From Whitmania pigra (Eukaryota > Annelida > Clitellata > Hirudinida > Haemopidae), in NCBI GenBank assembly GCA_021613335.1, contig JAJTWR010000067.1, forward strand, positions 850,001 to 914,000: DNA of 64,000 bases. The letters run 5' to 3'. A model generated the notes under the pieces. That model ran no database searches. It was not told where the DNA came from and saw only the letters and a program-made list of their open reading frames with translations. Within the stretch, counting starts at the first letter, position 1. Each line of letters opens with the position of its first letter. Below, piece after piece: positions 36,201-49,104 of this stretch. The translations under genes and the position numbers were made by a program.

Positions 36201-39200
36201 CTGAGTTACCTTGGCGATGTAATTCTTGATGACATCTCCATCACCATTGGAAAGTGTCCTTTGCTGAGTTGGTGAATTTGCATTGAATTTTTGTGGTTAC
36301 CTCTGTGATGACGAGGGGTGATGATGACGACAATGATAATAATGATGATGGTATTGATGAGCAGATTCAATATGGTTCAATAGCCAAATGAAAATGTCTT
36401 TGATTAATTTGACCCATTATGACTCTCTCAAAGATAATTAGACAATCTATGTTGTGATGTCATGATGATAATGATCATCATTTTAAAGATTGCAGCAGCA
36501 CTGAATTCCTGTGCAAGTCGACCAAGAAGTGCATCGGACTGGAACGAACATGCGACAAAGTCAACGACTGCGGTGATAACAGCGACGAGTCAGAATGCAG
36601 TGAGTAGCTGTGACGAACACGATGATGATGATGGTGCTAGAGATTATTGTTATCATAGTGACTACTCTGGCATTCAAATTTAAATGAATAGGTTTAAAAT
36701 AAAGTGCACTTAATAATCACAAATTTAATTGCTTTAACGACCTATTTGCATCAGGTTGTTCCCCGAACGAGTTCCAATGCAATTCAGGAGGTTGCATAGC
36801 AGGATGGAAGAGATGCAATGAGGAGGTCGATTGCTTCGATGCATCGGACGAGGAACTGTGCGGTGAGTTCACCTGTAAATATTTTATCAATGAAACAATT
36901 AATTACTACAATTAACAATTAATTGTAATTGTTGGAAAATAAATGTAACAGCAATTGCAATGATGGATGTGGCACTCTGTCGATGTATTGATGCAGCTTT
37001 ATTGTTGTTCAATTTCTCAAATGGACTTATGATCGTCCAACGTCGAAATTTTTATAGTGATATATTTTTTTATTGTTGCTGTTGTTGTTGTTGTTATTAT
37101 TATTATTATTATTATTTACTAACCATAACTACATCTTCACTCAACTGAAATACAATAAATAATTGGTAACTATTAGGAAATAAAAGTCTAATACATCAAA
37201 TGACAAGAATTATTATCAACTACTAAAACACGAAATTAATTCAGAATGTCCCATGGGGCAGGTGAATTTCTCTGGAAAGTGCATCATGAAGGAGTGGATC
37301 TGTGATGGAGAGAAGGACCTTGAAAGTGGAGAGGATGAAAGCAATTGCAGTTGGTGCCTTTGTCGTCATTGTTCTTGTTGTCGTTGTCCTTGATCTTCTT
37401 GTTGTCGTTGTCCTTGATCTTATTGTTGTCATTGTTGCAACAACTTTATTCAAATGATTGATTAATATGGTTAATGGTGACTTTTATTGTGATTTGGCTT
37501 GATTTACAGGTAGTTGTAATGGAGATGAATTTGAATGCTCATCTCACGAATGCATCCCACTGGATGGAAGATGCAATGGAAAGATGGAGTGTTCAGATGG
37601 ATCGGATGAAGCGGGATGCTGTTGGTTAATTATTAATTAACCACAATTAATTATTAATTAACCACAACCAATTAACATAATTAATTCACAAGAAAATGTA
37701 AAAATTAATTAATTAATTAGAATAATGAATTTACAAAAATTATAGATTAATTATAATTAGTTATGAGCATAATTGATTGGCAAGAAGTTATTTGATTTCT
37801 ATAGTTTATAAGTGATTGATCTCCACAAACAGTGCGACTGTCAGAATCTTCCATGGTCCAAGTACTTCAGGGTGACGTTTGGGTTCCTGTTTGTGCCGAT
37901 CACGTGAGAAAGGATGAGTGCAACAGACTGTGCAGACGCCTTGGTATGAGGTGTGTCCTTCTCATGTGCTGTTTTATGTGACTTTGTAAATAACAAAAAA
38001 TTGTTGAATATGTTTAACACTGATTTTTTTGCTTTGCAATAACTTTTTATGCTTGAAAAAGCACAGGATTGGGCTGAATGTTAAGCTGTGTTACGTTTTG
38101 ATACCATTACTGAACTGCTGCAGTCACGATAATCAGTTTTAATACATTCTACAGAAATATAATCAGCATAGGAGTCCGTCATCATCTTGGTGATAACTAT
38201 GTCCACCTTGAGAGACTTGAGGATAATGCACTTTTGTACAGAATGGGGTAGGGTTTTAGCAGTCTTCACTATTTTTTATTTCTTCATTATTTGTATTATT
38301 TCTTCATTATTTTTGTATTTTGGATTTTGTGTACTTTCTAAACAATCAAATGTATTCATTAGTTCATCGTTATTATAATTAATTATTATCTTAATCATTT
38401 TCTATATCCTTTAACAATTTCTTATTTATTTTTTCTTTATGGTTCTTAACTTTTGAAGTAAATGTTAGAACAATTTCCAGATCTACTTGTTTACATCATC
38501 ACGTCTTAACCCTGACTTGTGAGCCTCAAAGTAAGACATGTGATGTTACAGATAATTTATTATGACAAACTAATAAATATAGTAAGCTTCATAATAGAAA
38601 TCATAAAATAATATATAAATTTATTTAGAAGTAAATTTTATAACTTATGCTTCTTTACATGGAGCTGTTCATCCTTAACAGCCTGTGCTGCCTTGCCGAC
38701 CTCGTTTTCTGACCCCAGTCATAATCAGGTCGAAGGTCGACCAATGGGGTTGGATTTGTGGCCCTGGATGGTTGAACTTTATAATGGAAGGTCGAGGAAG
38801 TGTGGTGCCACTTTGATTGACTCACTTCACCTCCTCACTGCTGCCCACTGTTTTGAGTTTGTTCTTTGTCTGTTTGTTTGTTATTCTTCTTGATTGTATT
38901 TCCATTTGTTTTGTTTTGTATAAGCTTGTGCATATCTTTTATGATGTTTTTTTTAAATTTGTTCTTTTTGTTTTCAATCAATTCACTTTTTGGCAAACAT
39001 TTTTATTTATGATTGGAAAATTGATAAAGCAGCTACGTATTTGTTATCCTGCAGTGTAGCTACTGATCTGAGGATGTACTACGTTGCCAGAGATCGCCAA
39101 TGGAGATCAATCGAAGGAGTTTTCGTCCATCCAAGCTACTCAAAGTGAGTCACAAATTTCTGCATTTATCATATTTAGTTGTTTTATATACCTTTACGAA

Positions 39201-42200
39201 TTTATCACATTTAAGCACATTTATGTGCCTGAATGAGTTGTGAAAGCATAATAGCAGTTACATGCTGCTGGATTTTAGTCACATTGTTTCCTAGTTTTTA
39301 GAGATGGAAGCATTCTATTCTAATAATGTCTTCTGGTAATAATAATATTAATAATAATAGCAATAGTAATAATAGCATTGATATTAATAATAATTATTCT
39401 TTAACGTCGCATTAAGCACAATTAAATCTCTTGAAACATTTCCAGGACCTCTTATTGGTTCAACGATCTTGCAGTCATCCGACTCAAGGAACCAATGACT
39501 TCCTTTGTCCCAGTGTGTCTTCATGATGCCGAGGAGGTTGGTTTTTCCACCTCCTCATCCCTCTGCTACTCATCCAGGTGGATTTATGACCGCACAACAG
39601 GTGAGATTTTCTTTTGACCAACGGTTAAATTTGTAGCACATGGATATAAGTATGCTTCAGTTAACTCACCAATAATAAAGAGTATTGCTTATTAACAACA
39701 TAATAAGTTCAGTACTTCGTTTTTTTTTCTTAATGGTGTTTTCAATATAATTAATATTACCGGTGTTTTCATGATTACAATAATAATAAATACATTATAT
39801 AATTAGTCACTGCTTTTAAAAATAATTATATAATACTATTAATTTTATTTATTATCAACTTTGCTTTTAAACAAATAGCTTACATTAAACACAGATTCGT
39901 TTCACCTGAACGAAACAAAACTGAAGATTTGGAAGTACGAGGACTGCAAGGAAAGTTATCCATTTTTATCCGAAAACAACTTCTGCGCTGGTTACGAGTC
40001 TGGCTTGGGAGGTCTTTGTCAGGTGGCAATCAGCTGGTTATTATTGTTAAGGATATTGCAATTATATGTTAGTATTTACTATTAAGTGCTTGTGGGCTGC
40101 AAATCAATATATTCATATATTATAATATTATATTGTATTATTATTATTATTATTACTATTATTATTATTGATAATATACTTGTAGTATGATGATGATGAT
40201 GATTATGACAATGACAATCACCACAGGGGGACAGTGGGAATGCCCTGCTGTGCCGCACGTCTGCCTTCGAGCCATGGAAAATGGTGGGCATGTTCAGCTT
40301 CTTTTTCGACAACTGTAGGGTGCCCATGAGACCCTCTGGATTCCTGAACATAAGCAAATACGTACCCTGGATCAACTCCATTACCAGTGAGCTGACATTG
40401 GAGGCTTTATTTTTTTTATTACCTTATTATTAATTCCACTTATTAATTGCAATTGTTTGTTATTGTTGTATACTTTGGGGCATGCAGACTGGGTTGCATT
40501 CTTGAACTGTTATGTTAACTGTTATATAGCTAATAAACTCCATAAGTTAAGCTATGTAAGAGCTAACTGCTTTGTGTTGGCTTGTGATCAAACAGTGCTT
40601 TCACATCCCATTAGGATATTTAAGGCACTCAAAAGTGCTAAATTAAAGTGTAAAGAACCAATCCTTTTCCAGGGTGTCCATTCTGGTGTGAGGGTGGTCA
40701 GAAGTGCTTGTGGGCTGCGAGTTCATTGTGCAACGGGGTGGAAGATTGCATCGACGGTTCGGACGAGGACGATGAATTCTGTGGTCAGGAATCGCTGCAC
40801 TGTTTGTGGCTTTCGTGCTTAACGTAGAAGTTGCTCTTAGTGTTTTAGTTTTGCATGATTATTCAACATGATACATGCTTACAAGGCATGTTTTACATAC
40901 TAAATATGTTTATCCTAGGTATTTTTTATGAATTAATTTTAATAATAATAGCAAAATATTTAAGGCACCTTATGCATAGTGTTAGAAGTGCTTAGAATTC
41001 TAATTGAATAAAATAAGATTGAATAATATTAGGATAATGTGATTTTCCACACAACTTCATTTGCTAATTAATACTCCCAACAATATCAGGAAGAAATGTC
41101 ACGTGCAACTTTGAAAATCCTCGCCTGTGTGGTTACGAACACATCACCCACCCACTGTATGGCAGGTGGTTTGGTGCTCGAATGCTCCAGGCTCCCCTGA
41201 GTACAAACTGGGGGCCACTGTTTGATCATACCTTTGGCAATTCATCAGGTAGGTTGTCCGTCATTCTCTGTGATCATTAAATTGAAATGATCAAATATTC
41301 AAATTTTTGATCAAAATGAAAGCATTAAAATGCTTAAAATTACTAATGAAATAAAGTAAAATCAGGTGAAAAATACAATGGTTGTATGGTTTTGTTTTAA
41401 TTTAATTGAATTTAATTAACTTGGTCAGAGTTTGTGCAATTGAAATTTTTTCATGGTTTAATGGAAGCTCAGTGTCACTATTTATTTTTAGAATCGAACT
41501 TGATTTGGAACACCATTGACAATTCATTATCATCCATCCACTTTTCAAACAATTAATCCATTCACCTAAAAATTAATTCACTCACTCCTTCACCAACCAT
41601 CCATCCTTCCATTCAGGCCACTTCCTGCTCGGAGGATCAAAACCTGCCATCATCCTCAGTCCATCGTTCACTGTGGAGGGCAGAAGCTGTCTTCAGTTCT
41701 ACTACATTTTTAGGGGTCGAACATCGAATGAGAAGTTCCTCGTCCACCTCCACGATGCCACTCGTGTCGACAGGAAGTCCATCAAGTTTCACAACTTCTC
41801 CCTGGAAACCTTTGCCACCTCTCAAAGCACCCTCAAATGGTGAGTGGGAACCTCAGCATTCGATTTTATTCCTGGTTGGAAAAAGACGGACGGCAAATGA
41901 TGCAAACCTTGTATTTGATTTGAATGAATGATTTTATGTAAATTTAAGTTGAATTGGTTATTCAAATTAAAATGATTTCAGGTAAATTGAAATTAAGTTG
42001 GTTCATTCAGATGAAATTCATTTCCAGGGAGCCTGTGAAGATAGATGTTCCGGAGGGAAGGTATTTTGTCGAGTTTCGAATTAAGCGGGATGCGAACGGA
42101 TTTGAAACCGACATGCATGGTTACTATGGTAACTATGGTTACACGAATGAAGATTATGTCGGTCTAGATGATGTTTCCCTGTTTGCTGGGGAGTGCCGCA

Positions 42201-45200
42201 AAGAAGGTGAATGTTATATCTAGAATTAAGGCTATTGTTGTTGATGTTATTTATGAATTCAAATTTTAAAACCATAAATTCACATAATAACCTTTTATAA
42301 AATAAAATTTAGGATAGGTTCATTTGCAAGTGCCAGTGTAATTATATCATGAGTTTTAAAATTAAGTCTTGTGTCATCAAAACTGTTGACAGTTTGCAGT
42401 GCTGGAAAGTTGAAGTGTGAAAATAGGCAGACGTATTCATGCGAGGACAAACAGAGGAGGTGCAACGTTGTTTACGACTGTGATGGACCATCTGATGAGA
42501 AGAACTGCACAGGTCAGTACAAACATCGTGATGAATTATCATGGTGATGATGATGATGATGATGACGACGACGATGTTGATGATGATGGTGGTGGTGGTG
42601 AAAATAATGTTAGGAGTATGTAATTTGACAAAACATTTGGAACTTTTATCTATTATAATGGTATCTATTTCAACAACAGATGGTTATGATAATGCTCCTA
42701 CAAGCTCATAATGATAATGCTCAGGCTGTGTCTTTTCATTTCATGGTGCCTCATTTCAGATTCCAATTTCCTGTGCACGATGGAAAACATAAGGGACTGC
42801 AACTTTGTGCAACCGGGACCCGAGATGGATCAATTAGACTGGGCCATCTTACCCGTTCGAGTGACCCACATGCATGAGTCGGGGGGTCCACTTCATGATC
42901 ACACGTTCAGAAGCACTGCCGGTCAACTACCAATTAATTCGTTAAATAATTAATTAGTGAATTAATAATTATTGAATAACTAAAACAATTATTGAATAAG
43001 TGATCATTGAGTAAATAATTATTCAATAAATAGTTTAATGATATTTTCACTTCCACTTAAGATTAAGTTAATAGGAAATAATTTGTTCTGTCTGTGCTAT
43101 TAAAATAACCAAATTCATTTTTGTTTGTAATAATTCAGTTTCAAATATATAATTAATAAATAACCTATTTATAAGATATATTAAGTTTGTAAAGCTCTTT
43201 AATTTTTAATAATTTTCCTCATAAAGGACACGTTGCTTACTTCTCCACCATTGGCCTCAATGCCTGGATGAAAGCCTACCTGGATATTCCTGTTTTCCTC
43301 TCCGAGTCATCAGGGACTTCCGGATGCCTCCGGTTTTACTTGAGCATGATCTCAACCAGCAGTCTGACGGTTTGTGATCTTTTTGTGGCTAACATTTTTA
43401 TTTTGTTTTTTAACATTTATTTATTACTAAATGTATTATTACCACTGTACTGCATTTGATTTTTAATGGTTGGATATAGTTTATTATTTTGACACTTGCT
43501 AGAATCACAGCTGATTACTCTAAGATGATTACTCTAGAGAGAGAGCATCAACAATGTTACATACCTCTTCTTTTATAACTGCCAATCTATCACCAATCCA
43601 TCCTTAAAAACCACAACTCCATCGAACCAACCACAAACAGTCACCATAGCAATAAACCTTCTTTCCAGGTGTTCATGAGCGTGCGAAGGTCGTTCACCCT
43701 TCGAGCAGCTTCTTTTGAGAGGCTGCACCAGCAGGAATGGGTGGAAATTGAGATCCCCATCAACTACCAGATCGAGTCCATCACATTTCAGGCAGAAGTA
43801 CTTGAGAGGCCCCACCGAGGCCCTGGTTACATTGCACTTGATGACATCTCCATTCAGAGAGGCCAGTGCAAGAATAAAGGTTTGTTGTTATTTTGCGAGT
43901 CATACATTGTTATTGCAATCCATTTTATTAGTTAAATTATTTCTTGATAAGTTATTTCTTAGTTATAAACTAAGATATATTATTCAGTGGATGATATCAT
44001 ATAATTATTTAATGTATTATGTTATCCTTACAATGTGGAGTTAATGTGCATGTTTTATAATAAATTATGCTGATGAACTGGTATAATTATTCACAAACCA
44101 AACAGTGATTTCGCCATTAGCCTGCCACAAGACAGGTGGCGGTGGCACTGAGTACGTGTTCAGGTGCAGGGATGGATCGGGATGCATCAGCGACAACCTC
44201 GTGTGCGACATGCAAGACAACTGTCCAGATGGAAGCGATGAAATGAATTGTGGTAGGACATCATTACTATCATCACTCGTTATTTTTATCTAATAATTTT
44301 ATGAAGTACTAAATCATATTTTGAATTGCAAACATTATATAGTTGCTATTTTGTCAATATCTCTAACTATTAGTTAATGTTTTAATTTATTATCAATTAT
44401 TCAGTATAATGAATCTTAAACGGTTATTGTGAACTTGTTGAATCTGCAGATCACTTCCAATGCTTTGGCGGGGGAGGCAATGTTTCCATGATTTGTGACG
44501 GTCGACCAGACTGCTTCTTTGGAGATGATGAATCCAAGTGCAGTGAGTCACGTGATAATGGTGGTCGTGATGGCAATGGCGATGATGATGATGATGATGA
44601 TAGTAATGATGGTGATTAAGACGTGAGTATAGAACCTAGTTTGGGAAGATAGCTTCTGAGTTGATAAATAAAAACAGTGGTGAATAAACAATAATAAAAT
44701 AATCTAATAATCAATCTCCTCAGTTCCTTGTCATTCAAACACTCAATTTCAATGTACATCGGGCAGCATCAGTTGCATCCCCATCAACAAGAGGTGCGAC
44801 AACATGGCCGATTGTGCTGATGGATCAGATGAAGACCACTGTGGTGAGTGATTGAAGTGACTAAGTTCATTAAATTAATATAATTTTGAGCCTTAAATAA
44901 AATTTAAACAATTACTATGTTCATGAAATTACTATGATTACTAGCACCTCACAATTTACATTACAAATTAGCATTTCAATGACTTACAGAAATTGTTAGG
45001 CAAGAGACTAATAATAATAAATATTACAGGTCAATTAATGTAAATAAACAATGATGAATAAGCTACGAGGTAACAATTAAAATGATCAAACAACCTTTAC
45101 CAGTCATTCAGAACCAAGATGGAATCCTACAGGGGTTCAAAGGTCAAGACTTTCACCCATTTTGTGCCAATTTCTGGAACAACTCGTGGAACGAGGAGGT

Positions 45201-46812
45201 ATGCCTAGGAGTGAACGGGGGATCATCATTCGAGTCGATATCCATCTTTGAAGTCCTCGATGAGTCACTTCACTTCCTCCTGCCAATCGATGCCTCGAGT
45301 GATCAGTTCGACCTCCTCAACTTTGAACTGAGTGGAGGTCAGCTATGTTTTTTTTGCTTGGATTTTCTGTTGGAGCACATTGTTATCAAATAGTTCGTTA
45401 TTGTTAATGTTTATTTGAAACCATGCATTGTATAACTGCCCTCAGCCTAGATAGTTGTTCACTAATTAAATTGTCGTTATTGTCAATTGTTCGAATTCCC
45501 TTTCATCCATTGAAACAGATTGTCCATCAGGCAGGGTGGTGCATCTGGCCTGCATGCCTCACGAGTGCGGCCTATCCACCGCGCGGTCTCTTCAAGACCC
45601 CATTACAATCGGTGGGCAGATTTCTCAGCCCGGCCAATGGCCCTTCATTGTGTCCATCCTCAGACAATCCACCCATCTCTGCACAGGGGTTCTCATCCAC
45701 GAATCGTGGGTGCTCACCGCTGCCCGGTGTTTCACGAGGGGCAGTTCGTCTCATCACATGACTTCACCCTACCTCATGCCTGAAATTCATTATGCAAGGG
45801 CAGGATCCATACTCAAGGAAGGGATGGACCCACATGCACAGGTATGTTTCTATATTGATTTCCAGTGATTGAGGACATGGATTATAATTTCTGTTCTCAG
45901 ATTAATTAAATATTACCAGATTAAAGTAGATTAATTAGTAAATTAAGTGGGAAATTAATAATCCACCTTTAGTTATTTTTACCATTTATTAATTTCTCCA
46001 GATTGTCAAGGTCAAGAGAATTCACATCGACGCTTACTTTGATCATGTATATTTCTATCCTGACATTGCTTTGGTCGAGCTGGAGTTGCCACTCGCAACC
46101 AGCAACATTGTAGGACCAGCCTGCCTCCCAGCCAGTCCCCTCGGGCCATTTCAGGATTGCTACCTGGTCGGTTGGAACATCCTCAACACCACAGATGATG
46201 GTTTGTCTCATTTTTGTACCACTTTGAGTGTGCTTGATAGTGATTTGATGAGTGTGCTTAAGGAATGTTATAAAATTCACAGAAGTTTTTATGCAATTGT
46301 GGTTACTTTAAATGTTTTGATTCAGATGCAAAACTTGATCACCTGATGTTTGCCAATGTGGACCCCACATTTCGAGGCGAATGTCCCCATCCTGAATTTT
46401 TCTATCAGGGTCAAATCTGCCTTGGAAACTCTCCAGATGTCTTGGACCGATGCCATGTAAGAGATGTATCATAGTTAAACAAAGATAGATTGTTATCCAA
46501 AATAATTATTAGGTTAAACAAGCATTGTTATTATATTTACTTATTATCATTAATACAGTTATTTCAATATATCGTTTACTTATTATTGTTAGTACAATTA
46601 TTTCAATTCACCATCAATCAAAATCATTACTTCAGAGTGAAAGTGGGGGTCCATTGATGTGCAGATCATCGTCAGGAAGGTGGAGTGTCGTTGGTGTCGT
46701 CGGAAGTCGAAACACATTTCAGTCGTGCTCATCCAATCCGCCTTGGTCCGTGTACACTGCCGTTCAGAACTTCATGGACTGGATTCCACTTGTCATGAAG
46801 TCATCTCACTAA
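31454..46812 (+). CDS. giant modular serine protease with two trypsin-fold domains (corin/enteropeptidase-like polyprotease)
   Basis: Thirty-eight phase-compatible exons total 5622 nt, or 1873 aa. Order: short hydrophobic N terminus, SEA, Frizzled, LDLa, MAM, LDLa x4, SRCR, trypsin 1, LDLa, MAM, LDLa, MAM, LDLa x3, SRCR, trypsin 2, stop TAA at 46810-46812. SEA plus Frizzled plus SRCR plus trypsin is typical of type II transmembrane proteases such as corin. The candidate membrane anchor ([13 protein letters not shown] near the start) is short, so a further upstream exon is possible. Trypsin 1 does not end the chain: its last exon (40227-40386) leaves through a GTGAGC donor in phase 1, which joins the phase-1 LDLa exon at 40673, while reading on gives a stop soon after. 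Alternative: two adjacent genes, with an unseen terminal exon between them. Transcripts would decide. Confidence 0.75.
33338..34338. mobile_element. about 1-kb terminal-inverted-repeat DNA transposon relic in an intron
   Basis: The left end reads CCGTGTTTTCCCGGAAAATA, with AAGACCTAC.. and CCCTGAAAGTAAGCCCTAG internal repeats. The right end reads TTTTTGGGGAAACACGG, a reverse-complement match with mismatches, preceded by ATAAGACACCCCCTGAAAAT. The interior has only broken frames. The superfamily is not assigned; a Tc1/pogo affinity is possible because the flanks are TA-rich. It lies between the second Frizzled exon and the next LDLa exon. Confidence 0.55.
34654..37620 (+). other. LDLa-MAM-LDLa x4 block of the second protease gene
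   Basis: Exons are 34654-34770 (LDLa), 35027-35200, 35635-35774 and 36054-36271 (MAM, ending [15 protein letters not shown]), then LDLa exons 36496-36599, 36755-36862, 37245-37349 and 37510-37620. Most LDLa modules end in the calcium-binding DGSDE-type motif. The module at 37245-37349 lacks the second and fifth Cys, which form one disulfide in the family. Confidence 0.8.
37833..40386 (+). other. SRCR and first trypsin domain of the second protease gene
   Basis: SRCR exons are 37833-37943, 38172-38247 and 38481-38530 ([16 protein letters not shown].., then a C-terminal [12 protein letters not shown]). Trypsin exons are 38682-38856, 39055-39144, 39446-39600, 39895-40022 and 40227-40386. His is in LLTAAHC, Asp in FNDLAVIRL and Ser in GDSGNALLC, so the triad is intact. 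The usual IVGG activation site reads VEGRP without a preceding Arg/Lys, and position 189 reads Gly. It has one more intron than the other two protease domains. Confidence 0.75.
40478..40530 (+). repeat. diverged dispersed repeat copy
   Basis: GCATGCAGACTGGGTTGCAT followed by TCTTGAACTGTTATG resembles GTGCAGTCTGGGTTGCGAAC plus ACGACTGTTAC in the copy at 28640. A similar diverged stretch lies at about 34360-34415. Confidence 0.4.
40673..45337 (+). other. LDLa-MAM-LDLa-MAM-LDLa x3-SRCR block of the second protease gene
   Basis: Exons are 40673-40783 (LDLa); 41090-41248, 41617-41839 and 42028-42206 (MAM, ending [14 protein letters not shown]); 42393-42512 (LDLa); 42760-42921, 43227-43369 and 43669-43879 (MAM, ending [14 protein letters not shown]); 44106-44252, 44450-44542 and 44724-44843 (LDLa); and 45104-45337 (SRCR-like). 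From 42393 onward, order, intron phase and sequence mirror the first protease gene from 22338 onward. Example: [15 protein letters not shown] here against RCKDGSGCIDESFVC there. Confidence 0.82.
45519..46812 (+). other. second trypsin domain, predicted catalytically dead
   Basis: Exons are 45519-45841, 46002-46200, 46326-46456 and 46636-46812. Strong similarity to the first gene's protease runs throughout ([38 protein letters not shown]). The catalytic His is Arg: the frame reads TAARC, with CGG at 45725-45727. The Ser motif reads SESGGPL, so Ser195 stays but Asp194 is Glu and Gly193 is Ser. Asp102 remains (PDIALVELE). Without His57 a classical triad cannot work, so a pseudoprotease role such as binding or regulation is likely. 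The frame is otherwise open. Confidence 0.85.
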
Positions 46813-47448
46813 CTAGCTCATTAATTAATTAATCATGTTAAGTTAAGTGATTTAATGGCCCCGACCTCTCTGGCATTATTCATCTCCTAGGAATTTATTT
46901 TCACAAAAGCAAACAGTTGCGACCTCTGGATTGTTGATGTGGGGTTTTTATTGCATTTACAAGTGTTTAACAGCTATTTATTTGCTATTTTTGTGATTTC
47001 GTATTTTAATTTATATTTTATAATCAACTCTTGGTGTGTTTGAAAGAACTTAACCGCCTTAACTTGTTGCCAGCAATTTGACATTTTACTTTATTTTCTT
47101 CCCTTTTTAGGGAGTGAAGCAAGTACTAGCCATTAGTTACAAACTTCAGTTATAAACAATACGTTTAAATCAACAGAAAAACACAATTTAACATCCAATA
47201 TTGTGGATTAGGTTGTATTTGCGTAGGTTCAAACAAATCAAGAATTAACATTGGAGAATGTTCTGAAGGGGGAGTGATTCACAAAAGTGGAATGACACAA
47301 ATAGTTTACAAATTGTTGTTAAGCATGACATGTGCCTTGATGTCCTAAAAATGTTAACGTGACCTCCAAGTTTTGGTGCAACGTCGAGGTCATCGATTTG
47401 CACAGAAGCACCAAAACGAGTGAAAGTTTCATGAATGACAGCAGATGA
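46813..47448. other. convergent intergenic region between the second protease gene and VMA21
   Basis: About 635 bp holds the 3' untranslated ends of both genes. I see no further gene in it. Confidence 0.5.
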
Positions 47449-48200
47449 TCAATGGAGCTTCCTCTTCTGAGTTTCAGAGTCGTCTTTGAGAGCAAAGAAG
47501 ATGAATGCAATAAGGACTACATGGGCAGCTACGATAGCAACAATGGCTGAGTAGAAATAACTGTTTGTTGCTGACATCCCAAGGATTGCTGAAATAAATC
47601 AAAATAAGTCAGTTTATTGCTTATTCAGGTTTTAATTTTAATATTCCTAGGAATTAGAAAGAGTGTTAAAACCTTCAAAAACTATTGCTTTGCTGAGAAA
47701 ATACAGCCCAAGTGGGAGGAAAATCATTAGGGACGACAAGAATAGAATTTTTCTGAAGATTTCCCATGGTGACTCCTGGACTCTAGAATGCAAAAATAAG
47801 CAGTCAACACCTACAAGATGTAACTAAACATAACATTAATTTATAATTTATATATTATTAATTTATAGTAGTTTAAGGAGATTAATGTCTGTGATAAACC
47901 ACCCTTTAAATTTAACTTAATAATTTAAATAAGTGAAGTTAAACTGGGTGAAACTACTTGTAAGCTAATTGCTAAAAAACTCAACTCCATTATCTAAAGT
48001 AGATGCAAAAATTAGAAGCAGCACACGCTTCAATTCTTAATATTAAAACTGTGTCCGCTAGTAATATAATAAATACAACATCAAAAAAGTTGGACTAACG
48101 TCCAAAACGCCAGTGGTTGTTGTTCGGAGGATCCCAACAAAAGTGTAGGATCTTTCTTCTTAGCGTCAAGGTTTTCACCTAGAATTTTTGCCTTATTCAT
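47449..48200 (-). CDS. VMA21: VMA21-type V-ATPase assembly factor
   Basis: Three minus-strand exons, 48100-48200, 47673-47782 and 47449-47588, join in phases 2 and 1 to give 116 aa. The second exon encodes WEIFRKILFLSSLMIFLPLG followed by LYFLSKAIVFE, the first membrane span of VMA21. The third has ILGMSATNSYFYSAIVAIVA and a second span, then a short charged tail ending RKLH. Known VMA21 proteins are about 100 aa with two spans and the conserved GxSNxDSYFYAAIVAVVAVHVV-like core. They assemble the V-ATPase Vo sector in the endoplasmic reticulum and carry a C-terminal basic retrieval tail. The N-terminal part is hydrophilic, as expected. No single exon is long, so the gene is easily missed. Identity is confident. 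Confidence 0.92.
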
Positions 48201-49100
48201 TCTACAGTCGAGCTTCTCACGAAATCAGTCAGATCTTTATTTATCATCTAATCTCGCCCGCATACGAAGTCAGGTGATTATATCTCCAGCTCAAACTGGA
48301 TTAAAACTTGGTTTAAAAGTGTCTTTAAAATTATTGCAAAGTATTTTTAAGATTGCGATCATAAAAAAAAATAAATTTACGTTTATTCAATTCAATACAT
48401 AAATTGTAATTATTATACCTAATTTGATCCCAATGTTGGTTTTATTTTTCATTGATTCACCATCACGTTAGTATGCTAAAATAGGATTAACGTGAGTACT
48501 ACAGATTATTAGTATAATATTATTAGTAATTACTACTGTACGCTTCTGTGCGAGGAACGAGTTTATTTATCGCAGAATAATGGAAGGTCTATGAATAATT
48601 AAAATAACCGATGAAGTATGATTGGTTTCAGTTACAATTGTAATCTTAAGATTTGCAAAATAGCGTACTACATTTGCTCAAATCGTCAAACAGTTTGTCA
48701 TTTTTTATTTTTTATGTAAAAAAATATGAGACAAATAAAGTGTTATTCAGCATTTAGCAAAGTACTTGAACGCGAAAAAGCCAATACAACTCCGACATTG
48801 GATTCCACCAGTGAAGGATTTATTTGGGGAACATGACTTAATATTTAAAATGTAAAAAAATCATCGTCATCGTCATCGTCACTATCATCATTCCTTTTTA
48901 TAGTTCCAGATGTTAGCGTACATATTTAATATTTAATTAAATATCTTAAATATTCATTTTAACAAGTTCAATATTCAGTCAATGTGTTAAATAATTAAAT
49001 TTAAAAAAAAAAAGCATTTGTTCCTTAAAAATTGTACAAATTCGTCACTATGCGCAGTATGGAATTTCAGATTTTCAGTCCCCAAAATATTTCTATGAAC
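48201..49100. other. intergenic region
   Basis: This AT-rich stretch lies upstream of VMA21. No coding sequence or transposon is recognised, only a short GTC/ATC run near 48863-48890. Confidence 0.5.
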
Positions 49101-49104
49101 ATGT

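Noticed and set aside
40387..40440. End of a separate gene after trypsin 1 through read-through to an early stop
   Set aside because: A GTGAGC donor with matching phase-1 acceptor at 40672/40673 fits better, but this stays the main alternative until transcripts are seen.
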